64,000 bases of DNA from Bradyrhizobium iriomotense. GTDB taxonomy: Bacteria; Pseudomonadota; Alphaproteobacteria; Rhizobiales; Xanthobacteraceae. The DNA is taken from the NCBI RefSeq assembly GCF_018130765.1, contig NZ_JAFCJZ010000034.1, forward strand, positions 1 through 64,000. The letters are read 5' to 3'. Position 1 is the first letter of the stretch. Each line of letters opens with the position of its first letter. Below the pieces are notes generated by a model, which was given only the letters and a program-made list of their open reading frames with translations, searched no databases and was not told the DNA's origin. This document shows, one piece after another, positions 8,285-16,031 of this stretch. Both the position numbers and the translations under genes were made by a program.

Positions 8285-10162
8285 ATGAGTGGAAGCGCGG
8301 CGGCGGCGGCGATGATGACGAAGCCCGCCTTTCGCAAGGTCGAGTGGCTCGAGCGCGACATCGACGTCGAGCGCCGTGCCGACGGCACGGTGGTGCTGAG
8401 GTCGCGCATTCCGCTGCAGGCTTACGAGACGCACATCCCGGCGTCGCTGGCAAAGTGGGCGAAGGAAGCGCCCGAGCGCATCTGGCTTGCCCAGCGCGGC
8501 GGTCCGAACCGTGAATGGCGAAAAGTCTCCTACGCCGAAGCCAAGCGCACGGTCGATGCGCTGACGCAAGGCTTGCTCAATCTCAAGCTGGAGGGGCGCC
8601 CGGTCACGATCCTCTCCGGCAACTCGATCGAGCATGCGCTGATGACGCAGGCCGCGATGCAGGCGCGCGTCCCGGCGGCTCCAGTGTCGCCGGCCTACTC
8701 GCTGATGAGCCACGATCACGTCAAGCTGAAGTATCTGTTCGACCTGATCAAGCCGGCCGTGGTGATGGTGCAGGACGGTCCGACCTTCGAGAGGGCGCTG
8801 AGAGCGATCGACCTCAGCGATGTCACCGTGGTTCATGTCGCGCGGCCCTGCGATGGGGTCAAGAGCGTGAGTTTTGCCGATCTCGCGGCGACGCCGGTGA
8901 CGAAGGACGTCGAGGAGTCGATCGCAAAAATCACGCCGCAGACGGTCGGCAAGCTGCTGTTCACGTCGGGCTCGACCGGCATGCCCAAGGCCGTCATCAA
9001 CACGCAGGAGATGATGTGCGCCAATGCGGCGATGATGATGCAGGTGCGGCCGCGCATGCCTGATGGTCCCGTCACGACCATGCTGGACTGGATGCCGTGG
9101 AATCACACCATGGGTGGCAACGCAGCGTTCCACCCCGTGCTGGTCGATGGCGGCACGCTCTATATCGACGACGGCCGGCCGATGCCGGGCCAGTTCGAGG
9201 AGACGCTGCGGAATCTGCACGAGATCTCGCCGACCTATTACGCCAACGTTCCCGCCGGCTATGCCGCGCTTGCGGCGGCGATGGAGAAGGATGACGCGCT
9301 CTGCCGCTCCTTCTTCAAGAACCTCTCGATCATGGCCTATGGCGGCGCGCGGTTGCCGGACGATCTTTACGAGCGCATGCAGGCCCTCGCGGTGAAGACC
9401 ACCGGCGAGCGCATCGTGTTCTACACCGGCTGGGGTTCGACCGAGACCGCGCCGACCTCGACCGGCACCTATTGGGACACCGAGCGCGTCGGCCTGATCG
9501 GCCTGCCGTTTCCCGGCGTCGAGCTGAAGATGGTGCCGTGCGGCTCGAAATATGAATTGCGGCTGCGCGGCGTCAACGTCACGCCCGGCTATTTCGGGCA
9601 GCCGGAGCTGACGAAGAAGATGTTCGACGAGGAAGGCTTTTATTGCATCGGCGATGCCGGCATTTTCGTCAACGATGCCGATCCGGTGCAGGGCATCATC
9701 TTCGCGGGGCGCGTCGTCGAGGACTTCAAGCTCACCACCGGCACCTTCGTTCATGTCGGCTCGCTCCGCACCGACACGATTGCGGCGGCAACTCCCGTCG
9801 TACATGACGCACTGGTCGCGGGACAGGATCTCGCCTTCATCGGCCTCTTGGCCTGGCCGAACCTGCATGCCTGCCGTCAGCTCGTCGGCAATCCCGATTT
9901 GAGTTTTGCCGATGCGGTGAAGCACCCTGACGTGCTCGCCTGCTTCAGGCGCGGGCTGGAGGCTCACAACCGGGAGTGCGAGGGCGCCAGCAGCCGCATC
10001 ATCGCGCGCGCGATGCTGATGGTCGAGCCGCCCTCGATCGACGGCAACGAGCTCACCGACAAGGGCTACATCAACCAGCGCGCAGGCCTCGAACGCCGTG
10101 CGGCGCTGGTTGAGCGGCTCTATGCGGACAAGCCGGACCAGGATGTGATCGTGCTGAAATGA
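8285..10162 (+). CDS. Feruloyl-CoA synthetase-like acyl-CoA ligase
   Basis: A 625-residue AMP-forming ligase with the A3 motif LLFTSGSTGMPKAVINTQ and an A5-type YTGWGSTETAP. The WMPWNHTMGGN segment, the long N-terminal region (VEWLERDIDVERRADG) and the late ASSRIIARAMLMVEPPS...GNELTDKGYINQ block are what I know from the Fcs-like group that activates ferulate and similar hydroxycinnamates. The classic C-terminal lysine motif is replaced by ELTDKGYINQRA. GGGAGACG lies before the ATG at 8285; longer in-frame starts would overlap the hydratase. It suggests that an arylpropenoid acid enters this cluster, but the true substrate is an inference. Confidence 0.87.
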   Translation: MSGSAAAAAMMTKPAFRKVEWLERDIDVERRADGTVVLRSRIPLQAYETHIPASLAKWAKEAPERIWLAQRGGPNREWRKVSYAEAKRTVDALTQGLLNLKLEGRPVTILSGNSIEHALMTQAAMQARVPAAPVSPAYSLMSHDHVKLKYLFDLIKPAVVMVQDGPTFERALRAIDLSDVTVVHVARPCDGVKSVSFADLAATPVTKDVEESIAKITPQTVGKLLFTSGSTGMPKAVINTQEMMCANAAMMMQVRPRMPDGPVTTMLDWMPWNHTMGGNAAFHPVLVDGGTLYIDDGRPMPGQFEETLRNLHEISPTYYANVPAGYAALAAAMEKDDALCRSFFKNLSIMAYGGARLPDDLYERMQALAVKTTGERIVFYTGWGSTETAPTSTGTYWDTERVGLIGLPFPGVELKMVPCGSKYELRLRGVNVTPGYFGQPELTKKMFDEEGFYCIGDAGIFVNDADPVQGIIFAGRVVEDFKLTTGTFVHVGSLRTDTIAAATPVVHDALVAGQDLAFIGLLAWPNLHACRQLVGNPDLSFADAVKHPDVLACFRRGLEAHNRECEGASSRIIARAMLMVEPPSIDGNELTDKGYINQRAGLERRAALVERLYADKPDQDVIVLK

Positions 10163-10182
10163 AACCCATCTTTCTCCATTGG

Positions 10183-10284
10183 TCATTCCGGGGCGCGCGT
10201 AGCGCGAGCCCGGAATCCATCGGGCCGCAGGGACGCGGTGAAATGGATTCCGGGCTCGCGACTTCGTCGCGCCCCGGAATGACG
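10183..10284. repeat. Dispersed inverted repeat, family B
   Basis: Arms TCATTCCGGGGCGCGCG... and ...GCGCCCCGGAATGACG are complementary, with GCCCGGAATCCAT / ATGGATTCCGGGC forming the inner stem. Copies occur at 37360, 38759, 44935 and 59594. It lies between the ligase and the first acyl-CoA dehydrogenase. Confidence 0.85.
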
Positions 10285-10317
10285 GTCTGAATAACGATGA
10301 ATAAGAGGTAGCCCGCC

Positions 10318-11445
10318 ATGAACTTCGATTTCTCCGACGACCAGAAACAGCTCCGCGACCAGGCGCGCAAATTCCTCGCGGAAAAATGCTCGCCCAAGGC
10401 GGTGCGCGTGGTGCTCGACGGCAAGGCGCCTTACGACAAGGAGCTGTGGAAGGGTCTTGCCGAGATGGGCTTTCTCGGCGTTGCGATCCCCGAGGAGTTT
10501 GGTGGTGCGGGCGCCGGCCATCTCGAACTTTGTGTGATCGCGGAGGAGATGGGCCGGGCGAACGCGCCGGTGCCGTTCTCCTCGACCGTCTATCTCGCCG
10601 CCGAAGCGCTGCTGATCGCGGGCAGCGATGCGCAGAAGAAAAAATGGCTGCCGGCGATCGCCGCGGGCGAGGCGATCGGAACGCTGGCGCTGTTCGAGGG
10701 CAAGGGCAATCCGTCGCCGAAGAACGTCAAGCTGACGGCCGCGAATGGCGTGCTCAACGGCGTCAAGAAGCCGGTGGCCGACGGCGCGATTGCCGACCTC
10801 GCGGTGGTTGCCGCACGCACGGGATCGGGCGGGCGCGAGAACGACATCTCGCTGTTCCTGGTCGACCTCAAGGCCGGCGGCGTCGAGGTCAAGAGCCTCA
10901 CCAATCTCGATCCGACCCGCGGGCAGGCGGAGCTCACCTTCAAAGACTGCAAGGCCGAGCTGCTTGGCGCTGCCGGCGAAGGCTGGAGCATCCTGACCCA
11001 GGTGCTGGATCGGGCCGCGGTGCTCTGCGCCTTCGAGCAGGTCGGCGGCTCCGACCGTGCGCTGGAGATGGGCCGCGACTACGCGCTCGACCGCATCGCC
11101 TTCGGCCGTCAGATCGGCTCGTTCCAGGCTGTGAAGCACATGCTAGCCGACATGTATGTGTCGGCGACGCTGGCGCGCTCGAACAGCTATTACGGCGCCT
11201 GGGCGCTCTCGACCAATGCGGCCGAATTGCCGGAAGCCGCCGCGGCCGCGCGCATCAGCGCGACGCAGGCGTTCCAGCACTGCGCCAAGAACAACATCCA
11301 GGTTCACGGCGGCATGGGTTTCACCTGGGAGTTCGACTGCCACATGTACTACCGCCGCGCCAACGCGATGGCGCTCGGGCTCGGCAGCCTCAGCTATTGG
11401 GAAGACCAGTTGATCGACCGCATGCGGAAGAAGAACGCGGCGTAG
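10318..11445 (+). CDS. Acyl-CoA dehydrogenase, divergent
   Basis: A 375-residue flavoprotein of the acyl-CoA dehydrogenase superfamily. The N-terminal helical domain begins MNFDFSDDQKQLRDQARKF, the C-terminal domain has RIAFGRQIGSFQAVKHMLAD and ends with IQVHGGMGFTWEFDCHMYYRR. The usual FAD-contact motif TEPxxGSD is not recognisable; the equivalent segment reads LALFEGKGNPSPKN, and the catalytic glutamate position is also unclear. It may therefore be the less active partner of a heteromeric dehydrogenase with one of the two enzymes downstream. Electrons would go to electron-transfer flavoprotein, which is not encoded in this window. Confidence 0.9.
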   Translation: MNFDFSDDQKQLRDQARKFLAEKCSPKAVRVVLDGKAPYDKELWKGLAEMGFLGVAIPEEFGGAGAGHLELCVIAEEMGRANAPVPFSSTVYLAAEALLIAGSDAQKKKWLPAIAAGEAIGTLALFEGKGNPSPKNVKLTAANGVLNGVKKPVADGAIADLAVVAARTGSGGRENDISLFLVDLKAGGVEVKSLTNLDPTRGQAELTFKDCKAELLGAAGEGWSILTQVLDRAAVLCAFEQVGGSDRALEMGRDYALDRIAFGRQIGSFQAVKHMLADMYVSATLARSNSYYGAWALSTNAAELPEAAAAARISATQAFQHCAKNNIQVHGGMGFTWEFDCHMYYRRANAMALGLGSLSYWEDQLIDRMRKKNAA

Positions 11446-11456
11446 CATTGGTGATT

Positions 11457-11540
11457 TGTAGGATGGGTAGAGCGTAGCGAAACCCATCATGACGCGGGTG
11501 ATCTAAAAGATGGGTTTCGCTTCGCTCTACCCATCCTACG
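11457..11540. repeat. Dispersed inverted repeat, family C variant
   Basis: Arms GTAGGATGGGTAGAGCG and CGCTCTACCCATCCTAC are perfect complements, with GCGAAACCCATC / GATGGGTTTCGC inside. It is a diverged relative of the GTAGGGTGGGCAAAGCG repeat at 2583 and separates two co-directional dehydrogenase genes. Confidence 0.85.
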
Positions 11541-11563
11541 ACACCGGCGAAGGATGAGAGACC

Positions 11564-12805
11564 ATGAACTTCGACGACACCCCGCAGGAGGCCGAATTCC
11601 GCGCCACCGCCCGCGCCTGGATCGGCGCCAATGCGCCCAAGCAATACGAGGAGGAGCTGCGCAAATCCTCGCTCGGCCGCACCGTGCTCAAGAACGCCAA
11701 CATTCTCGAAGTCGCGAAGGCCTGGCAGAAGAAGAAGGCCGATGCCGGCTGGGCTTGCCTGCACTGGCCGAAGGAATATGGCGGCCGCGGCTCATCGCCG
11801 ATCGAGCGCGTGATCTGGCAGCAGGAGGAAGGGCCGTTCGGCCAGCTGTCCCGCATGTTCATCATCGGCCACGGCATGTGCGGACCGACCATGATGGCGT
11901 TCGCGCGCGAGGAGCATAAGCGCACCTACCTGCCGCCGCTCGCTTCCGGCGAGAAGGTCTGGTGTCAGCTGTTCTCCGAACCCGCGGGCGGCTCCGACGT
12001 CGCGGGCCTGCGAACCCGCGCGGAAAAGGATGGCGACGACTGGATCATCAACGGCCAGAAGATCTGGACCTCGGGCGCGCATTATTCCGACTACGGCATC
12101 TTGCTCACCCGCACCGATCCGACCGTGCCCAAGCACAAGGGCCTCACCATGTTCTTCCTGGACATGAAGAGCCCCGGCGTCGAGGTTCGGCCGATCAAGC
12201 AGGCGAGCGGTGCCTCCGACTTCAACGAGGTCTATTTCACCAACGTCCGCATTCCCGATCATCAGCGCCTCGGCGAGGTCGGCGACGGCTGGAACGTCTC
12301 GCTGACCACGTTGATGAACGAGCGCAGCGCGATCGGCGCGGCCGTCTCGACCGGTTTCCCGGAGCTGTTCGAATACTGCTCCAGCCTGATGCTCGACGAC
12401 GGCCCGGCGATCGAGGATCGCGCGGTGCGCTCGAAGCTGGCGAACTGGGCGGTGAAGGCGAGCGGGCTGAAGTACACCAGCATGCGAGCGATCTCGGCGC
12501 TGTCGAAGGGTGAGCGGCCGGGGCCCGAAAATTCCATCGGCAAGCTGGTGGCGGGCTCGATGATCCAGGATGTCGCGACCTATGCGCTGGACTTGCAGGG
12601 CGCGGCGGGCGTCGTCAGCGGCGAGGATGCCGAACTCGCCGGCCGTTTCCAGGCCATGCTGCTGCGTGCGCCGGGCACGCGCGTCGAAGGCGGCACCGAC
12701 GAGATCATGCGTAACATCATCGCTGAGCGGGTCCTGGGCCTGCCCGGCGATATCCGTGTCGACAAGGACGTGCCGTTCAACAAGATCCCGACGAAGGGAA
12801 GATGA
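11564..12805 (+). CDS. Acyl-CoA dehydrogenase, tandem copy 1
   Basis: A 413-residue acyl-CoA dehydrogenase with the FAD/substrate motif QLFSEPAGGSDVAGLRTRAE near residue 140, KIWTSGAHYSDYG, and the C-terminal GGTDEIMRNIIAERVLGLPG that normally carries the catalytic glutamate region. It belongs to the large FadE-like group that often handles unusual acyl chains. It starts MNFDDTPQEAEFR and is highly similar over its whole length to the next gene, so the pair arose by tandem duplication. The two may form a hetero-oligomer or act on different chain lengths. Confidence 0.93.
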   Translation: MNFDDTPQEAEFRATARAWIGANAPKQYEEELRKSSLGRTVLKNANILEVAKAWQKKKADAGWACLHWPKEYGGRGSSPIERVIWQQEEGPFGQLSRMFIIGHGMCGPTMMAFAREEHKRTYLPPLASGEKVWCQLFSEPAGGSDVAGLRTRAEKDGDDWIINGQKIWTSGAHYSDYGILLTRTDPTVPKHKGLTMFFLDMKSPGVEVRPIKQASGASDFNEVYFTNVRIPDHQRLGEVGDGWNVSLTTLMNERSAIGAAVSTGFPELFEYCSSLMLDDGPAIEDRAVRSKLANWAVKASGLKYTSMRAISALSKGERPGPENSIGKLVAGSMIQDVATYALDLQGAAGVVSGEDAELAGRFQAMLLRAPGTRVEGGTDEIMRNIIAERVLGLPGDIRVDKDVPFNKIPTKGR

Positions 12806-12810
12806 GTTCG

Positions 12811-12863
12811 TGTCCCGGACGCGATGCGGCGCTTAGGCGCCGCTTCGCAGAGCCGGGGCACGA
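12811..12863. repeat. Short inverted repeat (TGTCCCGGACGC type)
   Basis: TGTCCCGGACGCGATGCGGC pairs imperfectly with a GCCGCTTCGCAGAGCCGGGGCACG-type right half. A longer relative is at 33839. It occupies almost the whole gap between the two tandem dehydrogenase genes and overlaps the region just before the ribosome site of the second. Confidence 0.6.
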
Positions 12864-12880
12864 GAGAGGAGAGTTCGAAG

Positions 12881-14125
12881 ATGAATTTCGACGATACCCC
12901 GCAGGAAGCCGCATTTCGCGAGACCGCGCGCAAATGGGTCGAGGCCAATGCGCCGAAGGAGCTGCATGCCGAGCTGTCGAAGTCCTCGCTCGGCCGTATT
13001 CGGCTTGCCAAGCACGACATCGTCGATGTCGGCAAGGCCTGGCAGATGAAGAAGTTCGAGGGCAACTGGTCCTGCCTGCACTGGCCGAAGGAGTATGGCG
13101 GCCGCGGCGCCACGCCGATCGAGCGGGTGATCTGGCAGCAAGAGGAAGGCGTCTACGGCAAGCTGACGCAGCCGTTCCAGATCGGCGAGGGCATGTGCGG
13201 CCCGACCGTGATGGCCTTTGGCAGCGAGGACGCCAAGCGCCGCTATTTGCCGAAGCTCGCCTCGGGCGAGGAGATCTGGTGCCAGCTGTTCTCCGAGCCC
13301 TCCGCCGGCTCCGACGTCGCGGGCCTGCGCACGCGCGCGGAGAAGAAGGGCGACAACTGGGTCGTCAACGGCCAGAAGATCTGGACCTCGGGCGCGCATT
13401 ATTCCGACTATGGCCTCCTGATCGCGCGCACCGATCCGAACGTGCCCAAGCACAAGGGCCTCACCATGTTCTTCCTGGACATGAAGAGCCCCGGCGTCGA
13501 GGTCCGTCCGATCAAGCAGGCCAACGGCATGCAGGAGTTCAACGAGGTCTATTTCACCGATGTCGTGATCCCCGACAGCCAGCGTCTCGGCGCGGTCGGC
13601 GAGGGCTGGAGCGTGTCGCTGACCACCCTGATGAACGAGCGCATGTCGATCGGCGCGCGGCTCGCGACCGGCGTCCCTGAAATGTTCGAGTTCTGCTCGA
13701 ATCTGATGCTCGAGGACGGGCTTGCGATCGACGATCCGGCGGTGCGCTCAAAACTTGCGAGCTGGGCGGCGAAGTCGAGCGGGCTGAAATACACCAGCTA
13801 CCGCACCATCTCGGCGCTGTCGAAGGGTGAGCGGCCGGGTCCGGAGAATTCGATCGGCAAGCTGGTGTCCGGCATGATGCTCCAGGACATCGCGACCTAC
13901 GCCATGGACCTGCAGGGCGCGGCCGGTGTTCTGACCGGCACGGACGATGAGACGGTGCAGGGCCAGTTCCAGCAGATGCTGCTGTCCTCGCCCTCGATGC
14001 GCATCGCCGGCGGCACCGACGAGATTTTGCGCAACATCATCGCCGAGCGCGTCCTGGGACTGCCGGGCGATATTCGTGTCGACAAGGATGTGCCGTGTAA
14101 CAAGATCCCGACCAAGGGGCGGTGA
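12881..14125 (+). CDS. Acyl-CoA dehydrogenase, tandem copy 2
   Basis: A 414-residue paralogue of the preceding dehydrogenase. FSEPSAGSDVAGLRTRAEK, KIWTSGAHYSDYG, the VPKHKGLTMFFLDMKSPGVE block and GGTDEILRNIIAERVLGLPG are all retained. The ATG at 12881 follows GAGAGGAGAG and gives an N-terminus, MNFDDTPQEAAFR, that matches the first copy exactly; upstream in-frame codons belong to the intergenic repeat. Differences between the copies concentrate in the N-terminal third, which may reflect different acyl tails. It follows in the same probable operon and precedes the nitroreductase gene. Confidence 0.93.
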   Translation: MNFDDTPQEAAFRETARKWVEANAPKELHAELSKSSLGRIRLAKHDIVDVGKAWQMKKFEGNWSCLHWPKEYGGRGATPIERVIWQQEEGVYGKLTQPFQIGEGMCGPTVMAFGSEDAKRRYLPKLASGEEIWCQLFSEPSAGSDVAGLRTRAEKKGDNWVVNGQKIWTSGAHYSDYGLLIARTDPNVPKHKGLTMFFLDMKSPGVEVRPIKQANGMQEFNEVYFTDVVIPDSQRLGAVGEGWSVSLTTLMNERMSIGARLATGVPEMFEFCSNLMLEDGLAIDDPAVRSKLASWAAKSSGLKYTSYRTISALSKGERPGPENSIGKLVSGMMLQDIATYAMDLQGAAGVLTGTDDETVQGQFQQMLLSSPSMRIAGGTDEILRNIIAERVLGLPGDIRVDKDVPCNKIPTKGR

Positions 14126-14145
14126 TGTCTCCGTGCCTCGGCTCT

Positions 14146-14243
14146 CGTAGGGTGGGCAAAGCGTAGCGTGCCCACCATATGCAGATGCTCCGGGGTAAGT
14201 CTGTCGGTGGGCACGATGCTTGCGCGTCTTTGCCCACTCTACG
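14146..14243. repeat. Dispersed inverted repeat, family C
   Basis: CGTAGGGTGGGCAAAGCG on the left pairs with CGTCTTTGCCCACTCTACG on the right, and GCGTGCCCACCA with GGTGGGCACGATGC inside. This is the third copy in the acyl-CoA region, again in a gap between co-directional genes. Confidence 0.8.
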
Positions 14244-14263
14244 AGAAGAGCGCGAGCTGATTC

Positions 14264-14962
14264 ATGGACGCACAAGTGAAACAAAACGACCGCATCGGCG
14301 TGCTCGAAGAGCTCCTCAAAGAGCGCTACTCGGTCCGCGCCTTCCTGCCGGAGGAGGTCGACCGCGCCACCATTGAGCATGTGCTGACCACCGCGCAGCG
14401 TACCGCGTCCTGGTGCAACAGCCAGCCCTGGCAGGTCGTCATCGCCAGCGGCGAGGCCAAGGAGCGTTTTCGCAAGGCGATCTACGCGGAGGCTTCAAAA
14501 GGCCTCGGCGACGATTACGATTTCACCCCGCCGCGCGAATATGTCGGCGTCTATCTCGAGCGCCGCCGCGAGAGCGGCTTCCAGCTCTACAACACGCTCG
14601 GCATCGCGCGCGGCGACAAGGCCGCCTACGCCAGGCAGGCGCTGGAGAACTACAATTTCTTCGGCGCGCCGCATATCGCTGTCATTCACACCAACGAGCC
14701 GCTCGGCATTTACGGCGCGATCGATTGCGGTGCCTATGTCTCGAATTTCATGCTGGCGGCGCAGGCGCTCGGGCTCGGCACGATTCCCCAGGCGGCGCTG
14801 GCGCGCCATTCCGGCCTGATCCGCCGCCATTTCAATTTGCCCGACGACCGCCGCGTCGTCTGCGGCATCTCGTTCGGCTATGCCGACCACGCCCACAAGG
14901 TCAACAGCTACCGCACCTCGCGCGCGAGCGTGCCTGATACCGTGACGTTCGTGGAGGCGTGA
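14264..14962 (+). CDS. Nitroreductase-family flavoprotein
   Basis: A 232-residue FMN-dependent NAD(P)H reductase. Typical segments are RYSVRAFLPEEVDRATIE (residues about 22-39), SWCNSQPWQVVI with FMN-contacting residues, GIYGAIDCGAYVSNFMLAA and the C-terminal CGISFGYAD. These fit the NfsB/BluB-like nitroreductase fold; quinone or enone reduction is as likely as nitro reduction. It closes the acyl-CoA gene cluster, so it might reduce an unsaturated or aromatic intermediate, but that link is positional only. A strong hairpin follows the gene. Confidence 0.87.
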   Translation: MDAQVKQNDRIGVLEELLKERYSVRAFLPEEVDRATIEHVLTTAQRTASWCNSQPWQVVIASGEAKERFRKAIYAEASKGLGDDYDFTPPREYVGVYLERRRESGFQLYNTLGIARGDKAAYARQALENYNFFGAPHIAVIHTNEPLGIYGAIDCGAYVSNFMLAAQALGLGTIPQAALARHSGLIRRHFNLPDDRRVVCGISFGYADHAHKVNSYRTSRASVPDTVTFVEA

Positions 14963-14970
14963 GGACGTAC

Positions 14971-15002
14971 GTGAAGGCGGCCGCGCGAACGGCCGCCTTC
15001 AC
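14971..15002. terminator. Bidirectional hairpin terminator
   Basis: A perfect 13-bp stem, GTGAAGGCGGCCG with its complement, encloses the loop CGCGAA. It lies between the convergent nitroreductase and ecfG genes. There is no long T run on either side, so it may work as a bidirectional or rho-assisted terminator. Confidence 0.7.
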
Positions 15003-15029
15003 ACGTCTGCTGAGGACCCGCTAGCTGCG

Positions 15030-15578
15030 CTATCCGCCGCTGCCGCCGATCACGGCGCGCACGGTCTCGTCGGGCCCGAAGTCTTCGGCGCCGTCGACAT
15101 AGAGCAGCGCGGCGAGCTTCGAGCGCGCGCGATTGACGCGGCTCTTGATCGTGCCGACCGCGCAGCCGCAGATCGAGGCCGCGTCCTCATAGGAGAAGCC
15201 GGAGGCGCCGACCAGGATCAAGGCCTCGCGCTGGTCCTGCGGAAGCTTCTCGAGCGCGCCGCGAAACTCCTCGAACTCCAGATGCGCGTTCTGCGAAGGC
15301 TGCGTCTTCAGCGTTTTGGCATAATTGCCCTCGGCATCCTCGACCTCGCGCCGCCGCTTGCGATAATCGGAGCGAAACAGGTTGCGCAGGATCGTGAACA
15401 GCCAGGCCGGCAGGTTGGAGCCGGGCTGGAAGGAGTCGATGTTGGCAAGCGCGCGCAACAGCGTTTCCTGAACCAGATCGTCGGCGCGGTCGGCATTGCC
15501 GCTGAGCGAGATCGCGAACGCGCGCAGACTTGGCACGGCCGCAAGGATGTCGTTACGCAGGGATTCCGTGAGAGGCAT
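15030..15578 (-). CDS. ecfG: General stress response ECF sigma factor
   Basis: A 182-residue ECF sigma factor of the EcfG (ECF15) type. Region 2 covers about residues 15-80 with ADDLVQETLLRALANIDSF and LPAWLFTILRN, and region 4 covers about 105-160 with LPQDQREALILVGASGFSYE and VGTIKSRVNRARSKL. EcfG directs RNA polymerase to GGAAC/CGTT promoters for resistance to heat, osmotic and oxidative stress. It overlaps the nepR stop codon by one base, and phyR is divergent next door, the standard partner-switch arrangement. Its activity is held down by NepR until PhyR is phosphorylated. Confidence 0.95.
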   Translation of the reverse strand: MPLTESLRNDILAAVPSLRAFAISLSGNADRADDLVQETLLRALANIDSFQPGSNLPAWLFTILRNLFRSDYRKRRREVEDAEGNYAKTLKTQPSQNAHLEFEEFRGALEKLPQDQREALILVGASGFSYEDAASICGCAVGTIKSRVNRARSKLAALLYVDGAEDFGPDETVRAVIGGSGG

Positions 15579-15811
15579 TAATCCCTCCCATTGTTGTTGT
15601 CGTTGGAGCCCCCATCAGTTTCCACTTGGGGTGCGCCTCCCGGCGCATCAAGTTTCTTGATCAGTTCCGCGAACCGGTCCGGAACCCCTTGCCGCACGAC
15701 ATCGTCGTACATGGCGCGCAGTTGATGCCCGATCCGGGATTGGATCTCCGGAGTGAGGCCTCCCTTGCCGGGGGTCGTGCTTTTGCTGGCTTGAGACTTG
15801 AGATCTTTCAT
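15578..15811 (-). CDS. nepR: Anti-sigma factor NepR
   Basis: A 77-residue protein with the NepR core LTPEIQSRIGHQLRAMYDDV at about residues 19-38 followed by GVPDRFAELIKKLD, the two helices that clamp either EcfG or the sigma-like domain of PhyR. The tails are polar and disordered (DGGSNDNNNGRD). The ATG at 15811 has GGAACAGG just upstream, and it gives the usual size for this family; a longer in-frame start at 15910 adds sequence unlike NepR. It is the first gene of the nepR-ecfG operon and its stop overlaps the ecfG start, suggesting coupled translation. Confidence 0.93.
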   Translation of the reverse strand: MKDLKSQASKSTTPGKGGLTPEIQSRIGHQLRAMYDDVVRQGVPDRFAELIKKLDAPGGAPQVETDGGSNDNNNGRD

Positions 15812-15966
15812 GACCTGTTCCACGTTTCCCCGAGTTAAGTTACTGTAAAATCGAGAAGTTTTCTCAACCGGGAGCCGTTCCCTGGATAGGCACAATTCCA
15901 GGTTCGACAAAAAGTTCCCCCTCTCGCGGAACTTTTCTTGTCCTGAGGCGTAATCAGCCCTGCAGG

Positions 15967-15991
15967 GGAACCTGGGCCTCCCCTCGTGGTT
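15967..15991 (+). promoter_or_regulatory. EcfG-type promoter upstream of phyR
   Basis: GGAAC at 15967-15971, a 17-base spacer, then GTT at 15989-15991 (equivalently GGAAC-N16-gGTT). This is the known -35/-10 type for EcfG sigma factors and would make phyR positively autoregulated. The ATG of phyR lies about 40 bases downstream. Confidence 0.7.
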
Positions 15992-16031
15992 CCTATTCTT
16001 TGAGGTTGGCCCGAAGATGAATGGAGTGGGG

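Noticed and set aside
8231..10186. A 651-codon open frame antisense to the Fcs-like ligase
   Set aside because: It has no family motifs, is rich in Arg/His/Asp typical of antisense reading of G+C-rich genes, and lies wholly over a well-supported gene. The same holds for long antisense frames at 38927-40429, 50036-51985, 29596-31152, 32690-34057 and 54361-55707.
14264..14962. BluB (flavin destructase for cobalamin synthesis)
   Set aside because: The fold is shared, but the surrounding genes are acyl-CoA catabolic with no cobalamin genes, so a general nitroreductase-family call is safer.
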